Assembly (NCBI RefSeq): GCF_001955715.1
Contig: NZ_CP019239.1
Location: forward strand, 2,852,001-2,916,000
Reading direction: 5' to 3'
DNA length: 64,000 nucleotides
Origin: Rhodoferax saidenbachensis
GTDB lineage: Bacteria > Pseudomonadota > Gammaproteobacteria > Burkholderiales > Burkholderiaceae_C
The notes beneath the pieces are model-generated. The model made no database searches and was not told where the DNA came from. It saw nothing but the letters and a program-made list of their open reading frames with translations. Shown piece by piece: positions 1 through 12,201 of the stretch. How positions within the stretch are numbered: position 1 is the stretch's first letter; every line of letters begins with the position of its first letter. The position numbers and the translations under genes are program-made.

Positions 1-1580
<1,580 letters not shown>

Positions 1581-1583
1581 TGG

Positions 1584-1663
1584 CCGCCGCGCCGGGCCGC
1601 CCCAAGCAAGGCTGCGCCCCCTCGGGGGGCAGCGCAGTACACGCAGTGACAAGCGTGGGGGCA
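1584..1663. repeat. Gene-end dispersed repeat (GC-rich, inverted arms)
   Basis: This 80-bp segment fills the pyrG-kdsA gap. It contains CCGGGCCGCCCCAAGC, a CCCCCTCGGGGGG palindrome and the end GTGGGGGCACTA. The same blocks occur in reverse orientation at 8414-8488 (CCCCCACGC, GCCCAAGGGGGC, TTGGGGCGGCC). The G-rich end sits where the kdsA ribosome binding site must be. Probably a REP-like or terminator-like mobile repeat; the function is inferred. Confidence 0.6.
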
Positions 1664-1665
1664 CT

Positions 1666-2520
1666 ATGAAACTCTGCGGATTTGACGTCGGCCTGGAACA
1701 TCGCTTCTTCCTGATCGCGGGCACCTGCTCCATCGAAGGTTTGGAGATGTCCATTGACGTAGCAGGCCAGCTCAAGGAAGCCTGCACCGCACTGGGCATC
1801 CCCTTGATCTACAAGGGCTCGTTCGACAAGGCCAACCGCTCTTCCGGCACCACCAAACGTGGTGTCGGCATAGAGGCTGGCCTCAAAATCCTCGACGAGG
1901 TGCGCCGCCAGCTCCAATTGCCCGTCCTGACCGATGTGCATGATGCATCCCACGTGGCCGAAGTTGCCAGCGTGGTGGATGTATTGCAGACACCTGCCTT
2001 CCTGTGCCGCCAGACCGACTTCATCCGCGCCGTGGCCCAAGCCGGCAAGCCTGTGAACATCAAGAAGGGCCAGTTCCTCGCGCCCTGGGACATGAAGAAC
2101 GTCATCGACAAAGCCCGCGCTGCCGCTGAAGAAGTGGGGCTCTCGCCGGATCGTTTTTTGGCCTGCGAGCGTGGTGTGAGCTTTGGCTACAACAACCTCG
2201 TGGCCGATATGACCAGCCTGGCCGAGATGCGCAAGTCCGGTGCCCCCGTCGTGTTCGACGTGACCCATTCGGTACAAAAGCCCGGCGGCCAGGGTGCCAC
2301 CAGCGGCGGCGCCCGCGAGATGGTTCCCGTGTTGGCCCGCGCTGGTGCGGCCGTAGGTGTGGCAGGCTTCTTCATGGAGACCCACCCCCGCCCCGCCGAA
2401 GCCTGGTCCGACGGCCCGAACGCCGTGCCACTGCATAAGATGCGTGCGCTGCTCGAAACCTTGGTGGCGCTGGATTCCGTAACCAAAAAAACCCCGTTCC
2501 TGGAAGCCGATTTCAACTGA
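1666..2520 (+). CDS. kdsA: 3-deoxy-8-phosphooctulonate synthase
   Basis: KdsA condenses phosphoenolpyruvate with arabinose 5-phosphate to give KDO-8-phosphate, the first committed step of the KDO branch of lipopolysaccharide synthesis (cytosol). The 284-residue length is typical. Family features seen are [11 protein letters not shown] near the N-terminus, [12 protein letters not shown] (substrate-binding loop), [19 protein letters not shown] and the C-terminal [17 protein letters not shown]. The ATG follows a GTGGGGGC stretch supplied by the repeat upstream. It lies between pyrG and eno, a common betaproteobacterial order. Confident call. Confidence 0.97.
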   Translation: MKLCGFDVGLEHRFFLIAGTCSIEGLEMSIDVAGQLKEACTALGIPLIYKGSFDKANRSSGTTKRGVGIEAGLKILDEVRRQLQLPVLTDVHDASHVAEVASVVDVLQTPAFLCRQTDFIRAVAQAGKPVNIKKGQFLAPWDMKNVIDKARAAAEEVGLSPDRFLACERGVSFGYNNLVADMTSLAEMRKSGAPVVFDVTHSVQKPGGQGATSGGAREMVPVLARAGAAVGVAGFFMETHPRPAEAWSDGPNAVPLHKMRALLETLVALDSVTKKTPFLEADFN

Positions 2521-2569
2521 ACGGCCCCATGATGGCGGACACCCTTTTTTTGACTTGAAACGAAAGTAG

Positions 2570-3856
<1,287 letters not shown>

Positions 3857-3870
3857 AACAGCTGCCGCCT

Positions 3871-4146
3871 ATGGGCCGTCGCCTCGTTCCTGTCGCCCTG
3901 GTTGCCCTGCTGCTGATCCTGCATGGGCAATTGTGGTTCGGGCGGGGCAGCGTGCCCAATGTGTCCAAACTCCAACACCAGTTGGACGAACAAAAGCGCA
4001 ACAACGCCCAGGCCGCAGTGGCCAACGACCGCCTGGGCGCAGAAATCCATGACCTGCGCGAAGGTCTGGAGATCGTGGAAGAAAAAGCACGGACCGAGCT
4101 GGGCATGGTCAAGTCCAACGAAATTTACGTCCAGATCGCCAAGTGA
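3871..4146 (+). CDS. ftsB: Cell division protein FtsB
   Basis: FtsB is a small bitopic divisome protein that forms a complex with FtsL and FtsQ and signals to the FtsWI septal synthase. The 91 residues show a short N-terminal cytoplasmic part, one membrane helix (about residues 5-22, VPVALVALLLILHGQLWFG), then a periplasmic coiled coil rich in Leu, Gln and Glu (residues 30-75) ending in TELGMVKSNEIYVQ, as is usual for the eno-linked FtsB of betaproteobacteria. Its stop overlaps the next gene start in a GTGA. Confidence 0.93.
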   Translation: MGRRLVPVALVALLLILHGQLWFGRGSVPNVSKLQHQLDEQKRNNAQAAVANDRLGAEIHDLREGLEIVEEKARTELGMVKSNEIYVQIAK

Positions 4147-4805
4147 GCACGGGGGATCGCAGGCCGCTGCGCATCGCCATCCTGGGCGCTGAAAGCACCG
4201 GCAAAACCCAGTTGGCACAGTCTCTGGTCGCGGCACTCCACAGCCAAGGGCTGGAAGCCACCTGGATTCCCGAAGCGCTGCGTGACTGGTGCGATGCCAT
4301 GGGCCGCACACCACGCCAGGAAGAGCAACGGGCCATTGCACAAACCCAGGCACAACGCGTGGCCAGCGCCACCACCCCATTGGTCATTGCAGACACTTCA
4401 CCGCTGATGACTGCCATCTACAGCGACCATCTGTGGGGCGACACATCGCTGTATCCGTACGCACTGGCGGAGCAGCGCGGCTACGGGCTCACCCTGCTGA
4501 CCGGACTGGACCTGCAATGGGTTCCAGACGGCATTCAACGCGACAGTGCCAGTGCGCGCATGCAAGTGGATGCGCGGCTGCGCGATGTTCTGCAACACAA
4601 CGCCATTGCCCACACTCTCGTGTATGGCAGCGGCGCAGAGCGTACCCAAAGCGCGCTACAGGCCGTTGAGCATGCACTACGTTTCGCAGGCTCTGCTGCA
4701 GTCCCTTCGTCAGGGTGGCACTGGAGTTGCGATACCTGCTCCGATGCCGATTGTGAACACCGCCTGTTTCGCAGGCTGTTGCCGGAGTCTTCAGTGCGGG
4801 TCTGA
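4143..4805 (+). CDS. NadR-like P-loop kinase/ATPase
   Basis: A 220-residue P-loop protein of the AAA_28/NadR kinase type. The Walker A motif GAESTGKT (residues 15-22) is the variant found in the ribosylnicotinamide kinase domain of NadR, and PLVIADTSP is a Walker B-like strand. The C-terminal part contains Cys residues in CDTCSDADCEHR, which could bind a metal. It starts with GTG overlapping the ftsB stop by 4 bp, so it is translationally coupled, and it converges on hslO with a 15-bp tail overlap. No nicotinamide-mononucleotide adenylyltransferase or HTH domain is present, so it is not full NadR. The substrate is unknown; a nucleoside or cofactor kinase is an inference. Confidence 0.75.
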   Translation: MSTGDRRPLRIAILGAESTGKTQLAQSLVAALHSQGLEATWIPEALRDWCDAMGRTPRQEEQRAIAQTQAQRVASATTPLVIADTSPLMTAIYSDHLWGDTSLYPYALAEQRGYGLTLLTGLDLQWVPDGIQRDSASARMQVDARLRDVLQHNAIAHTLVYGSGAERTQSALQAVEHALRFAGSAAVPSSGWHWSCDTCSDADCEHRLFRRLLPESSVRV

Positions 4806-5780
4806 ACCGCCGGGCACGATCTGTACCGGCGCCGTGAACAGCTGCGCTGCATCCACCGCATCAAAGCGATATTGCACACCGCAAAATTCGCAGGCCACTT
4901 CAATGTCGGCGCGCTCCGTCAAAATACTTTCGGCCTCATCGCGCCCCAGACTCACAATCATGCGCCCCACCCGCTCACGGCTGCAGGAACAGGAAAAGCG
5001 CGGCGCAGTAGCCCCCTCCAGCGGCTCAAACCGCGTGATGGGCTCTTCCCAGAACAACCTGCGCAAAATGGTTTCCACATCCAGCGTCAGCAACTCTTCG
5101 CGCTTGAGGCTGCTGGCCAGAATGGCGATGCGGTTGTAGTGCTCATTCAACCCAATCTCGTCTTCATTTTCCTTGCTGACCATGCTGCCTGACAAATTGC
5201 CGGAGCCCTGCATGGGCAGGCGCTGGATCAGCAGGCCGGCAGCCACTTTGTCATCGGCGGCCAGCACCAGCGTGGTGTCAAGCTGCTCACTCTGCAGCAT
5301 GTAATGCTCCAGCACCGCGCTCACTTTCTCGATCTTGTGGCGTTTGTCATCAAACAGTGGCACCACGCCTTGGTAGGGTTGCTGCCCCGGGAACTTGGTC
5401 GTGGGGTCCAGCGTGATGGCACAACGCCCTTCGTTGCCCACATTGACCATCTGGCTCAACGTGGCCGTGTCGTTGACGTCACCCACAACGGTAGCAGTAG
5501 CCCGCAGGGCCAGATCAGACTGCACTTCCACCACGGCCAGTTTGACCGGCCCATCGCCAAAAATTTGCAGCACCAGGGCCCCATCAAACTTGATATTGGC
5601 CTGCATCAGTGCGGCCGCTGCGGTCATTTCACCCAACATATCGCGCACGGGGACCGGATAGGCGCCTGTACCGCTGTTGGACGCACGCCGGCGCAAGATT
5701 TCGGTCCAGGTGTCGGTGAGCCGCACCACCATGCCGCGCACGGGCAGGCCGTCAAAGAGAAATTTATGGAGTTCAGACAT
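4791..5780 (-). CDS. hslO: Redox-regulated chaperone Hsp33
   Basis: Hsp33 is a cytosolic holdase activated by oxidation, when its zinc-binding cysteines form disulfides. The 329-residue protein has the N-terminal chaperone core (MSELHKFLFDGLPVRGMVVR at the start) and a C-terminal zinc site with CSCS at residues 264-267 and CEFC at 297-300, so all four redox cysteines are present. The spacing between the pairs fits the family. It is downstream of a gamma-carbonic anhydrase gene on the same strand with a 7-bp gap, so the two form an operon. The end overlaps the convergent P-loop gene. Confidence 0.96.
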   Translation of the reverse strand: MSELHKFLFDGLPVRGMVVRLTDTWTEILRRRASNSGTGAYPVPVRDMLGEMTAAAALMQANIKFDGALVLQIFGDGPVKLAVVEVQSDLALRATATVVGDVNDTATLSQMVNVGNEGRCAITLDPTTKFPGQQPYQGVVPLFDDKRHKIEKVSAVLEHYMLQSEQLDTTLVLAADDKVAAGLLIQRLPMQGSGNLSGSMVSKENEDEIGLNEHYNRIAILASSLKREELLTLDVETILRRLFWEEPITRFEPLEGATAPRFSCSCSRERVGRMIVSLGRDEAESILTERADIEVACEFCGVQYRFDAVDAAQLFTAPVQIVPGGSDPH

Positions 5781-5787
5781 CAGTAAC

Positions 5788-6312
5788 CTATCCCAGCTTC
5801 TTCAAGCCATTTTTAAAACGGTGCGCATTTTCTATGTAGTGCAAAGCACTTAACTTGAGCCCAGCCTGTTGCTCAGGCGTCAGCTCGCGCACCGCCTTGG
5901 CGGGGCTGCCAATGATCATGGAGCCGTCCGGAAACTCCTTGCCCTCGGTGACCAGCGAGCCGGCGCCGACAATGCAGCCCTTGCCAATCTTCGCCCCGTT
6001 GAGCACGATGGCGCCTATACCAATCAGGGAACCGTCCCCGATGGTGCAGCCATGCAGCATGACCTGGTGGCCCACGGTCACGTTCTCGCCGACCGTGAGG
6101 GGCTTGCCGATATCGGCGTGCAGCACGCTGGCGTCCTGGATGTTGGAGCCCCGCCCTATGCGGATGGTTTCCGTGTCGCCACGGAGGATGGCGCCAAACC
6201 ACACACTGCTGTCTTCAGCCAGCTCCACATTGCCCATCACCTGCGCGCTGTCTGCCACCCAGGCAGACGCCGCCACACGGGGCGCGATCTGGTCGAGTTC
6301 ATAAATTGCCAT
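5788..6312 (-). CDS. Gamma-carbonic anhydrase family protein (YrdA/PaaY type)
   Basis: A left-handed beta-helix protein of the hexapeptide-repeat superfamily, 174 residues. Repeated hexad turns run through the middle (for example NVTVGHQVMLHGCTIGDGSLIG). The histidines that bind Zn or Fe in gamma-carbonic anhydrases are present in LHADIG, VGHQVMLHGC. Members act as CO2 hydratases, or have unknown roles as in YrdA. It is the first gene of an operon with hslO. The ATG at 6312 lies 38 bp from the divergent DUF455 gene, so the two promoters overlap. Confidence 0.88.
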   Translation of the reverse strand: MAIYELDQIAPRVAASAWVADSAQVMGNVELAEDSSVWFGAILRGDTETIRIGRGSNIQDASVLHADIGKPLTVGENVTVGHQVMLHGCTIGDGSLIGIGAIVLNGAKIGKGCIVGAGSLVTEGKEFPDGSMIIGSPAKAVRELTPEQQAGLKLSALHYIENAHRFKNGLKKLG

Positions 6313-6350
6313 GTTATTTCCTGAAATTCGCTTTGCCTAGAATTGTAGGG

Positions 6351-7145
6351 ATGGAACTCCGACAGCGCGCACTACAGGCCTTTTGCATGGCCGACCCGGC
6401 CGAGAAAGCCCAAGCCACTCAGGCCTTGTGGCAGGCCACCGCCGAAATGCCACTCGATTGCCATGCCGCCTTCCCCTCCTCCACACCGGTGGGCAAACCC
6501 GATCGACCGGAACTGGTGCATCCCCAAAATGTGCCCCGGCGCTCCCCCTTCACCGCGGAGGGACATGCCGCCCTGATCCACTCCATCGCCCACATCGAGT
6601 TCAACGCCATCAATCTGGCGCTGGATGCGATCTGGCGCTTTGCAGGCATGCCCGAGGCGTACTACCGCGACTGGCTGCAGGTCGCGCAGGAAGAGGCCAA
6701 GCACTACATGCTGCTGCAAAGCCACCTGCAAACGCTGGGCTACGACTATGGTGATTTCAGCGCCCACGAAGGGCTGTGGACCGTGAGTGAGAGCACCCGC
6801 CATGACGTCGTCGCCCGCATGGCCCTGGTACCACGCACCATGGAGGCCCGCGGACTGGACGCCACACCGCAGGTCCAGACCAAGCTGCGCAAAGTGGGCA
6901 CACCCCAGGCCCTGGCCGCGGTGGATATCCTGGAAATCATCCTGCAGGAAGAAGTAGGCCATGTCGCCATTGGCAACCACTGGTACCACTGGCTGTGCCA
7001 ACGCGACGGCCTCGACCCGGCCCATTTCTACGCCCAGGCTGCCGTTCAGCACGGCGCGCCCCGGCTCAAGCCCCCATTCAATATCGCCGCCCGCCGACAG
7101 GCAGGCTTCAGCGAAGCAGAAATTCAGTCCTTGCCCCCGGTCTAG
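6351..7145 (+). CDS. DUF455 ferritin-like protein
   Basis: A 264-residue DUF455 protein with a ferritin-like four-helix fold. Metal-binding signatures are visible: HIEFNAINLALD, EEAKHYMLL and EEVGHVAIGNHWY provide the Glu and His ligands expected for a di-iron centre. The start is placed at the ATG of MELRQRALQAF (6351); a longer reading from 6306 would begin inside the divergent neighbour and adds 15 unconserved residues. The family is widespread in Burkholderiales, sometimes near tRNA-modification genes. Its reaction is not established. Fold confident, function unknown. Confidence 0.82.
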   Translation: MELRQRALQAFCMADPAEKAQATQALWQATAEMPLDCHAAFPSSTPVGKPDRPELVHPQNVPRRSPFTAEGHAALIHSIAHIEFNAINLALDAIWRFAGMPEAYYRDWLQVAQEEAKHYMLLQSHLQTLGYDYGDFSAHEGLWTVSESTRHDVVARMALVPRTMEARGLDATPQVQTKLRKVGTPQALAAVDILEIILQEEVGHVAIGNHWYHWLCQRDGLDPAHFYAQAAVQHGAPRLKPPFNIAARRQAGFSEAEIQSLPPV

Positions 7146-7171
7146 AATGGTCTGAATAGCCTGTCTCCACC

Positions 7172-8413
7172 ATGCCCGAAACCTCCTCCGTCAGCCCTCC
7201 CCCTGTATCCGGTGCGATAGCACGCCAGGCGATTCTCGACACCAGCGGCGCAGTCGTGGGTTATGAACTGTTTGACCGCTCGGTCCAGTCCAGCGCCCAT
7301 ACCGCGGCCAGTGATGCGCAACTGCTTTTCAATGCGCTCTCGAACGCCGACAACGACGCGCTGATCGCCAAGAAAACCCTGTTCATCAATTGCACCCATG
7401 ACAGCCTCGCTGGCGGTCATCTGGACTTGGTTGCGCCCGAGCGCCTGGTGCTGGAAATACCTCCGCTGGCGATTGCCCAGGTAGACCAAATCCAGACCCG
7501 TTTGCCCAATCTGCAGGAGTTGCAGCAGCGTGGTTTCCGTCTGGCGTTTGACTACTCGGTTCTCACCCAGCCTTACGAAGCCTGGCTGCCACTGGCGTCC
7601 TTCATCAAGTTTGACCTGTCGGTCCTCAAGCCCGACACCATCAGCACCTTTGTCAAACTTGCCCAGTCCCAGTCCGCTGCGCAACTGATTGCCGACAAGG
7701 TAGAAACCGCAGCCCAATTTACGTTTGTCTCACAGCTGGGTGTGCACCTGTTCCAGGGCTACTGGTTTGCGCGCCCGGTGGTGGTCGAAGGCCAGAGCGT
7801 GCGCCCGGCGCAAGCCACCATCCTGCAACTCATCAACATGGTGCGCAAACAGGCCAGCACCAACGAAATTGAGGAAGTCCTCAAACGCGACCCCACCCTG
7901 TCGTTCAACCTGTTGCGTTTCATCAATTCGGCAGGCTTTGGCCTGCGCACCGAAGTCACGTCGTTCAAACATGCCGTCATGTTGTTGGGGCTCAAACGGT
8001 TGTTCAAGTGGGCTGCCCTGCTGATGACCACCTCGCATGCGGGTGACACGCCGTCGGCTGTAGGCACGACAGCCGTTGTGCGCGGTCGCCTGATGGAACT
8101 GCTGGCCAGCGAGGTCCTATCGCCCGAGGAATGCGACAACGCATTTGTGGTGGGCGTTTTTTCACTGCTGGACACCATGCTGGGTATGTCCATGGAGGCC
8201 GCATTGGCCACACTGACGCTGCCTGACAGCGTCACCCAGGCACTGCTTCACAACACCGGCCCGTTGGCGCCTTTCCTGGAACTCACCGTGGCCTGTGAGT
8301 CCGGTGACGATGCCACCTTTGCCCGCGCCGCCACGATGCTGGGGCTGGACAGCAACCAGATCAACTGGGCGCATCTGCAAGCCCTCACTTGGGCCGAGAC
8401 ACTGGAGGATTAA
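7172..8413 (+). CDS. EAL/HDOD signalling protein with degenerate EAL domain
   Basis: A 413-residue two-domain signalling protein. Residues about 15-200 resemble an EAL (cyclic-di-GMP phosphodiesterase) domain, but the signature Glu-Ala-Leu is replaced (YELFDR) and metal ligands are poorly kept, so it is probably not an active enzyme. Residues about 215-400 form an HDOD domain (starts QLINMVRKQASTNEIEEVLK, with FLRFINSAGFG-like helices). This YuxH-type arrangement is common in betaproteobacteria and is thought to act through protein contacts. It stands alone, 26 bp after the DUF455 gene, and is followed by a dispersed repeat. Confidence 0.85.
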   Translation: MPETSSVSPPPVSGAIARQAILDTSGAVVGYELFDRSVQSSAHTAASDAQLLFNALSNADNDALIAKKTLFINCTHDSLAGGHLDLVAPERLVLEIPPLAIAQVDQIQTRLPNLQELQQRGFRLAFDYSVLTQPYEAWLPLASFIKFDLSVLKPDTISTFVKLAQSQSAAQLIADKVETAAQFTFVSQLGVHLFQGYWFARPVVVEGQSVRPAQATILQLINMVRKQASTNEIEEVLKRDPTLSFNLLRFINSAGFGLRTEVTSFKHAVMLLGLKRLFKWAALLMTTSHAGDTPSAVGTTAVVRGRLMELLASEVLSPEECDNAFVVGVFSLLDTMLGMSMEAALATLTLPDSVTQALLHNTGPLAPFLELTVACESGDDATFARAATMLGLDSNQINWAHLQALTWAETLED

Positions 8414-8488
8414 GCCCCCACGCTCCGCAGCTGCGCGGGTCGCTGCCCAAGGGGGCTAACTCGCCTTGGGGCGGCCAAGCGGCGAGTT
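8414..8488. repeat. Gene-end dispersed repeat, second copy (reverse orientation)
   Basis: The tail-to-tail gap between the EAL/HDOD gene and xerD is filled by blocks CCCCCACGC, GCCCAAGGGGGC and TTGGGGCGGCC, followed by AAGCGGCGAGTTG. These match the reverse complement of 1584-1663. Inverted GGGGGC/GCCCCC arms could act as a bidirectional terminator; that role is inferred. Confidence 0.6.
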
Positions 8489-8502
8489 GTCACGTTGCAC
8501 GA

Positions 8503-9405
8503 TTAACCTCTGGGATGGTGCTGCGCGTGCATGGCAGCCAGTCGTTCGCGGGCTACATGCGTGTAGATCGTGGTGGTGGAAATGTCCGCGTGCCCCAGCA
8601 ACATTTGCACCGCGCGCAGATCGGCACCGTGGTTAAGCAAATGCGTGGCAAACGCATGGCGCAAAGTGTGCGGCGACAGGGGTGCCCGTATGCCAGCCGC
8701 CGAGGCGTGTTTCTTGACCACCATCCAGAACATCACACGTGACATGGCCGTGCCGGGGTTGGTCCCGCGCACCGTGACAAACAGGTCGTCGGTTTGTTTG
8801 CCCGCCAGCAAGCCTGCTCGTGCTCCACCCAAATACTGGCGCAGCCAGTTGCTGGCAACCTCGCCAAACGGTACCAGGCGCTCCTTGCTGCCTTTGCCCA
8901 GCACGCGCAACACGTTTTCGTTCAATCCGACATTGAAGGTCTTCAGGGTCACCAGCTCGCTGACCCGCAGGCCGCTGGCGTACATCAGCTCCAACATGGT
9001 CCGGTCGCGCAGCCCCAGGGCGGTAGACGTATCGGGTGCCGCCAGCAGGGCCTCCACCTGCGCTTCGGTCAGGGTCTTGGGCACGCGCAAGGCCTGCTTG
9101 GCGGCGTTGAGCTTCAGCGTGGGGTCTTCGGTCACCATGCCTTCGCGCAGTGCCCAACGGAAAAAGCGCCTGAATACCGTCAGGCGCCGGTTGGAGGTTG
9201 TGGCCTTGCTTGCGGCGTGCTGGGCCGCGAAATAGGCTTGGATATGGTGCTCCTGCACCGCCAGCAAATCTGTACCCTGCAGCCAGTGGGCCAACAGGGT
9301 CAGGTCGCGGCGGTAGGCCTGAAGGGTGTTTTTGGACAACCCTTCTTCCAGCCACAAGGCATCAATAAAGCTGTCGACAGAGGTGATGCTCCCCTCAGAC
9401 GTCAT
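8503..9405 (-). CDS. xerD: Tyrosine site-specific recombinase XerD
   Basis: XerD acts with XerC at dif to resolve chromosome dimers at the septum. The 300-residue protein has an N-terminal SAM-like DNA-binding domain ([20 protein letters not shown]) and a C-terminal catalytic domain. The Arg is in [11 protein letters not shown], the His-x-x-Arg in [10 protein letters not shown] (about 246-249), a His in LLGHAD (about 272) and the nucleophile Tyr in TTTIYTHV (about 281). Length and the motif [13 protein letters not shown] fit XerD. Its ATG overlaps the stop of the upstream Bug-protein gene in an ATGA, so they may be transcribed together although the functions are unrelated. Confidence 0.94.
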   Translation of the reverse strand: MTSEGSITSVDSFIDALWLEEGLSKNTLQAYRRDLTLLAHWLQGTDLLAVQEHHIQAYFAAQHAASKATTSNRRLTVFRRFFRWALREGMVTEDPTLKLNAAKQALRVPKTLTEAQVEALLAAPDTSTALGLRDRTMLELMYASGLRVSELVTLKTFNVGLNENVLRVLGKGSKERLVPFGEVASNWLRQYLGGARAGLLAGKQTDDLFVTVRGTNPGTAMSRVMFWMVVKKHASAAGIRAPLSPHTLRHAFATHLLNHGADLRAVQMLLGHADISTTTIYTHVARERLAAMHAQHHPRG

Positions 9406-10370
9406 TCGAGGCGCAAGTTGGCAGACTCCACCACTTTTTTGTACACCTCAAATTCGGCCTTGATCTGGGCCGTGAACTGCTCCGGCGTATTGCCAATCAC
9501 CAGCGAACCGGTTTCTTCAATGCGCTTGCGCACGGCCGGGTCTTCCAGAACCTTGCGCACCGCAGCGTTCACCTTGTCGACAACTTCCTTGGGCAGGCCC
9601 TTGGGGCCATAAATGCCGTAGAAGGCCATGCGATTCACCTGCTCCAGCCCCACTTCCTTGAAGGTGGGCACATTGGGCAACTGCGCCAGACGCTGGGGCG
9701 CAGCCACGACGATGGGCACCAAGCGGCCGCCCTGGATGAAAGGCAGCGCTGACGGCAGGTTGTCAAAAATGATCGGAACCTGTCCTGCAACGGTGTCATT
9801 CAACGCCGGACCCGCGCCGCGGTAAGGAATATGGGTGATGAAGGTATTGGTCTGGCTCTTGTAGAGCTCGGTCTGCAAGTGACCGATGCCACCGGTGCCT
9901 GAGGTCGCGTAAGAGTACTGGCCTGGGGCTTTCTTCAGCTCTGCAATAAACCCTTTGTAATCCTTGGCCGGAAAGCTGGGGTGCACCGCAATCACATTGG
10001 GCGTGGCCGCCACATTGATGATGGGTGTGAAATCGGTCAGCGGGTTGTACGGATTCTTGGGATTGATGGCCGGGTTGGCCGCCACGGTGGATACCGTAGC
10101 CACACCCAAAGAATAGCCGTCGGGGATTGCTTTGGCGGTCTCGTTCGCACCCACGACGCCACCACCACCGGGCTTGTTCTCCACAATCACACTCTGTCCC
10201 AGCACTTTGCCCAGTGGATCTGCAATCACCCGGGCAATGATGTCCGTGGTGCCGCCCGGCGCAAACGGCACCTGCAACTTGATGATCTTGTTCGGATAAC
10301 CCTGCGCCAAAGCGGCAGAGGATGCAGCAACCAAGCTGAACGCAAGCAAAACACGACGGGACATAGTCAT
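9402..10370 (-). CDS. Bug-family (TctC-type) solute-binding protein
   Basis: A 322-residue periplasmic protein of the Bug/TctC family, which deliver carboxylates to tripartite tricarboxylate transporters. A Sec signal peptide (about residues 1-22, ending SSAALAQG) is followed by the family hallmark [16 protein letters not shown] and [15 protein letters not shown]. These genes are hugely amplified in Burkholderiales, and most are orphans, as here: no TctA/TctB partner is in the window. The ligand is unknown. It is divergent from the AEC exporter across about 100 bp. Confidence 0.92.
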   Translation of the reverse strand: MTMSRRVLLAFSLVAASSAALAQGYPNKIIKLQVPFAPGGTTDIIARVIADPLGKVLGQSVIVENKPGGGGVVGANETAKAIPDGYSLGVATVSTVAANPAINPKNPYNPLTDFTPIINVAATPNVIAVHPSFPAKDYKGFIAELKKAPGQYSYATSGTGGIGHLQTELYKSQTNTFITHIPYRGAGPALNDTVAGQVPIIFDNLPSALPFIQGGRLVPIVVAAPQRLAQLPNVPTFKEVGLEQVNRMAFYGIYGPKGLPKEVVDKVNAAVRKVLEDPAVRKRIEETGSLVIGNTPEQFTAQIKAEFEVYKKVVESANLRLE

Positions 10371-10476
10371 CTCCTAGAGGATTTCGGCAATGGTACTACC
10401 GGGCACATTTCCCAGCGCTTACAAAGCCTCCCCGTGAAAACCCGAACACGAAGGCGTGGCTGCTATCCTCGGCCGG

Positions 10477-11388
10477 GTGAATTACGCCCAACTCCTTTTT
10501 CCCGATTTCTCGCTGATTTTGTGTGGCTACCTAGTGTGCCGCTATACCGCACTCAACCGCACGGTGTGGGAGCAGGTGGAGGCGCTGGTGTACTACTTTC
10601 TTTTTCCGGTGCTGCTTTTCCAGTCCATCGTCAAAAGCCCGCTGGACCTGCGTGCGGCGTCCAGCCTGATAGGTGCGGGCTGGACCATGGGGTTGGTGGG
10701 CATTGCCATGGCCTACTCCCTGGTGCACCTGCCCTGGCTGCGCACCCACATCAACCGCCAGGACCACGCAGCCAGTGCACAGGTCGCGTTCCGCTTCAAT
10801 TCTTTCATCGGCCTGGCGCTGGCCGAACGGATCGCCGGACCACAAGGCCTGCTGCTGATTGCGGTGTTGATTGGTGTATGCGTGCCACTTTTCAATGTGG
10901 CCGCCGTGTGGCCCATGGCGCGCCACGCGCAGCGTGGCTTTGTACGAGAACTGGTGCGCAACCCGCTCATCATTGGCACGGCCGCCGGCCTGACGGCCAA
11001 TCTGCTGGGGTTTTCGATTCCCGTCTGGCTGGAGCCCACCGTCACCCGTATTGGTGCCGCGTCGTTGGCCCTGGGCCTGATGGCCGCCGGGGCCGGCATG
11101 CAGTTTGGGGCCCTGGCACGCGCCAAGACGCTGGCTGTGGCGGTACTGTCCATACGCCACTTCTTTTTGCCTTTGGTGGCACTGGGACTGGCACGCGGCT
11201 TTGGGCTGACGGAGGTGCAGACCACCGTGCTGCTGGCCTTCTCGGCCCTGCCCACGGCGTCCAGTTGTTATGTGCTGGCCAACCGCATGGGCTACGACGG
11301 TTCGTATGTGGCAGGTCTGGTCACGCTGTCCACGCTGCTGGGCGTGGTCAGCCTGCCATTTGCACTGGGTGTGCTGCGCGCTCTTTAG
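10477..11388 (+). CDS. AEC family auxin-efflux-carrier-type transporter
   Basis: An inner-membrane carrier of the AEC family (about 304 residues, roughly ten hydrophobic segments in two repeats). The helix-breaking pattern and terms such as FRFNSFIGLALAERIAG and SALPTASSCYVLANRMG are typical; the latter is the conserved second-half signature. The substrate is unknown; relatives move malonate, malate or amino acids. The start is uncertain: GTG at 10477 gives VNYAQLLFPDF, which matches the family start best, and a GTG at 10456 would add seven residues. It converges with the next gene, with a 4-bp overlap of stop codons. Confidence 0.85.
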   Translation: MNYAQLLFPDFSLILCGYLVCRYTALNRTVWEQVEALVYYFLFPVLLFQSIVKSPLDLRAASSLIGAGWTMGLVGIAMAYSLVHLPWLRTHINRQDHAASAQVAFRFNSFIGLALAERIAGPQGLLLIAVLIGVCVPLFNVAAVWPMARHAQRGFVRELVRNPLIIGTAAGLTANLLGFSIPVWLEPTVTRIGAASLALGLMAAGAGMQFGALARAKTLAVAVLSIRHFFLPLVALGLARGFGLTEVQTTVLLAFSALPTASSCYVLANRMGYDGSYVAGLVTLSTLLGVVSLPFALGVLRAL

Positions 11389-12191
11389 ACCGCTAGCACC
11401 GAGGCCAGCGGCATGGTCTTGAGGCCGCGCGTGCGGGCCTGCTCCAGGAACGCTTCTCCAGCCGCTTCAAAACCTGCCACCGGGCTCATGCAGTCCGTCA
11501 GCAGCACCGTTTGCCGCAGGCGCTGGGTCGGCATGTAGGCCACCATGTCATGCACGGACTCCGCCACACAATGGCTCAGCGCTTCGCCAGCCACCAGCAG
11601 GGTCTCAGCGCCCCCCGTCAGACGGTGCATCAACGACTGGTTCAACGCCGTGCGGGCATCGTCCGGGCGCGGGACCTCTGCACGAAACGCGCTGTACTGT
11701 TCAGTCATGGGGTTTAAGCCCTTGAGCACTTTTTCACAGGTGCGCCCTGTCACCAGTTCCCAATGCGCAATGCTCTGCGCCAACCCGGAATGGATGTTGT
11801 GGCCCCAGGTCCCCAGCACGCAGTGCACCGGCCAGACCAGCAGTTGGCGATGACCCGTCGCTTCGAGTTTTTGCAGATAGGCCAGGGTCTGCTGCGCGCG
11901 TGACGCATCACGGGGCCGGAAGCGACCTGCCTGGACGTCGGCAGCCGAGATGGGCGTAAAAGGCGCAACCGGCGTGCCATCGGCCTGCAGCCAGTACGTC
12001 ACGCGCTCAATACCCACGCTGGCATGGGAGTCCAGTGTCACGGTCAGTGACTGCACGGCAGCCACGTTCTGGTGCAGCCACTGTGCCAGGCGGTCCATGT
12101 CTGCATTGGCACCGGGCACCGGCAGGGCCGCGCCAGCTATGTCCAGAAAATCGTTCTGGGGGTCCACCACCAACAAATCAAAAGTAGTCAT
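11385..12191 (-). CDS. Isochorismatase/nicotinamidase-fold cysteine hydrolase
   Basis: A 268-residue cysteine hydrolase. The catalytic triad expected for nicotinamidases is visible: Asp in VVDPQNDF near residue 10, Lys in EKVLKGLNP, and Cys in ALSHCVAESVHDMV. The WPVHCVLGTWGH stretch is the usual metal or substrate loop of PncA-like enzymes. It may deamidate nicotinamide, but the insert between residues 60 and 110 is longer than in PncA, so another amide substrate is possible. The ATG at 12191 (MTTFDLLVVDP) was chosen because upstream codons overlap queG. It lies 10 bp after queG on the same strand. Confidence 0.83.
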   Translation of the reverse strand: MTTFDLLVVDPQNDFLDIAGAALPVPGANADMDRLAQWLHQNVAAVQSLTVTLDSHASVGIERVTYWLQADGTPVAPFTPISAADVQAGRFRPRDASRAQQTLAYLQKLEATGHRQLLVWPVHCVLGTWGHNIHSGLAQSIAHWELVTGRTCEKVLKGLNPMTEQYSAFRAEVPRPDDARTALNQSLMHRLTGGAETLLVAGEALSHCVAESVHDMVAYMPTQRLRQTVLLTDCMSPVAGFEAAGEAFLEQARTRGLKTMPLASVLAV

Positions 12192-12201
12192 GTTCGCCAA
12201 T